A stretch of 64,000 nt of DNA from Flaccisagitta enflata (Eukaryota > Chaetognatha > Sagittoidea > Aphragmophora). Of this stretch, positions 60,926 to 64,000 are shown piece by piece. The notes beneath the pieces were generated by a model that made no database searches, was not told the origin of the DNA, and saw only the letters and a list, made by a program, of their open reading frames with translations. The translations under genes were made by a program, and so were the position numbers. How positions within the stretch are numbered: position 1 is the stretch's first letter; each line of letters starts with the position of its first letter. Where the stretch lies: NCBI GenBank assembly GCA_965153355.1, contig OZ231127.1:75826001-75890000 (forward strand), read 5' to 3'.

Positions 60926-60964
60926 ATTTTGGCATCACACAAGGGAAACAAGACAAAGAAGGAG
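60926..60964 (+). CDS. CUB-domain protein, linker micro-exon
   Basis: 39 bp: acceptor GGTTCTCAG, donor GGAG|GTAAGA. Joined in phase it reads DFGITQGKQDKEG and then a one-base remainder that completes Glu with the next exon. It links CUB domain 1 to CUB domain 2. The short FGI-x-x-G-x-Q linker is, as I recall, characteristic of SOL-1-type proteins, which is part of why I prefer that assignment. Confidence 0.8.
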
Positions 60965-61385
60965 GTAAGATGGGTGAGAAAGATATGACGGAATCTTATC
61001 AGTAAAAGCACAATGTAATCTGTTGTCTATTTCCAACCTGATTTATGTCGGCGTTATATACTCGTGCTCACTGGTATCTGTCAAATCATCTTGCTTTACG
61101 TCTTCTTTAAAGCGCCCCTTGTCACCTGCGCTTCTTTTATTTCTATCATTCAGTTGCATCATGACATTGTTAGCTATGACCTTACAAGATCACTGTGTAG
61201 GCACAGTGTCATTTCTGTCCGTTTGTCTGGAAAGAGGTCAGTGTATTGAGATCATATGAAAATTGTGTCCTTTTAATTCGTTTATATCCCTTTCCCTGTG
61301 CCACGTGCGCGTCTTCTCCCTTACAACCACCACCACCACCATTACCGCCACCACTTCCTTCACCCCACCCTTCAATCCATAACAG
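60965..61385 (+). other. Intron, 421 bp
   Basis: GT-AG, phase 1. The shortest intron of the gene. A CCACCACCACC run lies near 61330; no mobile element is visible. Confidence 0.85.
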
Positions 61386-61554
61386 AATGTGCCTTTTCCT
61401 ACGACAGCAATGATGCCATCAATGGTACTTTGATTAGCCCCAATTTTCCGGGATTTTACCCTCGCAACACCATCTGCTATTTCAACTTCTTCGGCAAAGC
61501 AAATCAAAAAGTCCGCCTTTCGTTCACTTTCTTCGACGTAGAAGGAATGAGCAG
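61386..61554 (+). CDS. CUB-domain protein, exon with first half of CUB domain 2
   Basis: Acceptor CATAACAG, donor GCAG|GTGAGT. Reads ECAFSYDSNDAINGTL, ISPNFPGFYPRNTICYF, NFFGKANQKVRLSF and TFFDVEGMS, ending in two bases (phase 2). SPNFPGFYPRNT with flanking cysteines is a textbook CUB start, and NGT is a possible glycosylation site. The FDVEG ending resembles the second CUB of SOL-1-like proteins, which place a cysteine soon after, presumably in the next exon beyond the window. Confidence 0.9.
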
Positions 61555-61564
61555 GTGAGTCTAG

Positions 61565-62150
61565 AAAGAACTGGGTGGGATGGACAGACTAAATAGAAGG
61601 ATGAGATGGATGGATGGATGGAAGGTATGGAAAGATGAATGGATAGATGGATGTATGAATGGATGGGATGGACAGACTAAATAGAGGGATGAGATGGATG
61701 GATGGAAGGTATGGATAGATGGATGTATGAATGGATGATATGGACAGATTGGATGGAAAGCTGGCGTGGATGGTATGGATACATGGATGGTATGGATGGA
61801 TGAATGGCTTGATGGATGGATGGAAGGTATGGAATGGAATGGACAGATTGAATGGAAGTATGGCAAGAATGGGATGGATAGATGGATGGGATGGATAGAT
61901 AGATGGGAGGATGGCGTGGATGGGATGGATAGATGTACGGTATGGATGGATGGGTGGATGAAAGGTATGGATAGACGGATCGATGAATGGATGGATGGGG
62001 TGGATAGATGAATGTTTTGGAACGATGGATCAATGGATGGATGCACCGGATGGGGGGACAGATGGATAGATGGATGGGATGGACAGAATGGATGTAAGAA
62101 TGGGATGGATGGGATGAATGCGATGGATGGGATGGATGGGATGGATTAAT
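61565..62150. repeat. (GGAT)n degenerate tract
   Basis: Imperfect GGAT/GGATGGTAT repeat starting only about 10 bases after the donor at 61555. Confidence 0.9.
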
Positions 62151-62506
62151 GGGAATGTGATAACCCTCACATCTTTGGACAAAGCGTCGTTGTAATTCCC
62201 AGGGGACAGCTGAACTAGCAATATTTCCCACAGACGTCCCTCGGACCTCAAGGAGACGTCATAAAAGCTTTTGATTAAAGCGACTTTCAGGTCCAAACAA
62301 GTCAAATTTTACAAATGTTACCGCATCTCTTATCGAGGTAGATTCGTCGGTCCGTTCGGAAATTCTCTTTTGAAATTACGCGGATGACGAGTTGCCCGAA
62401 CAGACTTGTTATCTTTCGAGAGTTGATTTAGATGATTGAGCGTCAGTCAATCATGATAGAAATGCCAGGCCGACAAGGCAGCTAACTGACGTGCCAAAAA
62501 ACGCAT

Positions 62507-62899
<393 letters not shown>

Positions 62900-63671
62900 A
62901 ACACCCTCGCACGCACACATTCACGCACACACGCTCGCTCGCTCGCTTGCTCAATCGCTCAAATGCCGATATTCAAAGACACACCTACGTAGTTGAGGAA
63001 CTTCCTGAGAGTTTTCAAGGATGATTATTATCACGTTAGAAGAAATTGGGAACGACGGGAGGAAATCGAATGGAACGATGTTGAATGTTGATGTTGATGT
63101 GATGACGCAACGAGCAACCCGCCGGCAAAGGTGAAATGGGAAAAGAAATATCAGCCACACAAAAATGGGTTTTGGACAGCGATACCCCTTGGCAAAGGTG
63201 AAATGCAGAATTTTTTCTTTTTTTTTTTTTTGCCACTCAAAAGGTTTTGGACAGTGATACCCATTGGCAAAAAAAGGGAAATAGAAGACAGATTATCAGC
63301 CGTTTATAGGGTTTAGGCACCGGAACTCTATGACGATGGTAAATAAGGAAAATGATATCTGTTGTGGTACTCACAAAAAGTAATGTGTGAATGACAAGGG
63401 AAATATCAGCGAAAACTAACGAGAAAAAAGAATAAATTACAATAAACAGAGAAACAACCTTCTGAGGGGAGAATAGCAAAGGCATACAACGAAAAAAAAC
63501 GGAGCGGCGCATAGCTCTGCCTGTATACACACAAAAGTGTTCATCAATCGTGAATGTAATCGATTGGCCAGCTCTATCTACAAAGAGATAGTGGCTTGAT
63601 CAGGGCTGCGACGCAAAAATAAAGAAATAGAAGCTTCCGCGTGTGACACAGGAAGAACTGGTAGAAATTGG

Positions 63672-63807
<136 letters not shown>

Positions 63808-63880
63808 AAAACAAACAGGAAAAGAGGGAAACATAGAAAACAAGAAAAAAAAAAGAGAGAATGGAAATAGAATAAGAAAA

Positions 63881-64000
63881 AACAAGGCCGGATACACGGC
63901 TATCCTAGTCGCGTGCGGGTGGGCAGGAGCAGTGCTCGAGAAGGTCACTAGGGCACCTGGGCAGTAGCCCTATGCTCAAAAAGCTCAAAAACGCAAAAAA
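63881..64000 (+). mobile_element. AACAAG/hairpin element, A subtype, cut by the window end
   Basis: AACAAGGCCGGATACACGG, AGTCGCGTGCGGGTGGGCAG, GAGCAGTG. The core and hairpin lie outside. Confidence 0.8.

Overview
This is eukaryotic (animal) DNA from a repeat-rich invertebrate genome. It has spliced exons with GT-AG borders, introns up to 22.5 kb, very long di-, tri- and tetranucleotide microsatellites, a non-LTR retrotransposon, and many small terminal-inverted-repeat (TIR) and foldback elements. The exons most resemble the SOL-1 (suppressor of lurcher) type of tandem CUB protein known from protostomes, so a protostome is my best guess; I cannot name the species. A short run of CCCTAA repeats at 19.4 kb suggests TTAGGG-type telomeric sequence.

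One host gene is supported, on the + strand and running out of the window to the right. Six short exons (15173-15284, 37823-37930, 39926-40021, 51463-51587, 60926-60964, 61386-61554) join in phase. They encode one complete CUB domain with four cysteines, a short linker, and the first half of a second CUB domain. A 2028-bp open segment (11092-13119) rich in Ser, Gln, Asn and charged residues ends at a good donor whose phase fits the first CUB exon. It is probably the preceding exon, but that is less certain.

Everything else is intron or upstream sequence filled with repeats. A 5'-truncated Jockey/I-like reverse transcriptase lies at 45.3-46.8 kb. Several MITEs have target-site duplications that can be read directly: hAT-like at 18801-19113 and 51681-52018, Mutator-like at 19129-21123, and TA-flanked at 1210-1621, 7128-8354, 24843-25456, 37113-37716 and 41157-41919. 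For three of these an uninterrupted copy of the target is present elsewhere in the window. There are also minisatellites (units of 81, 63, about 34 and about 47 bp) and a foldback family ending in TGGGCAGCGGCCCCGAAGG.

The most striking pattern is a dispersed family of about 20 copies. Each begins AACAAG, carries a GGAC-rich core, and ends in a small hairpin followed by AAAA. Different subfamilies have different hairpin sequences. In each, the left arm, the right arm and a 10-base motif near the 5' end change together, so self-complementarity is conserved while sequence is not. A second unusual pattern concerns splicing. A (GA)n tract just after a donor and (CT)n tracts just before the acceptor of the same 11.4-kb intron could pair in the pre-mRNA. 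The end of the first CUB exon, splice donor included, is also tandemly duplicated downstream.
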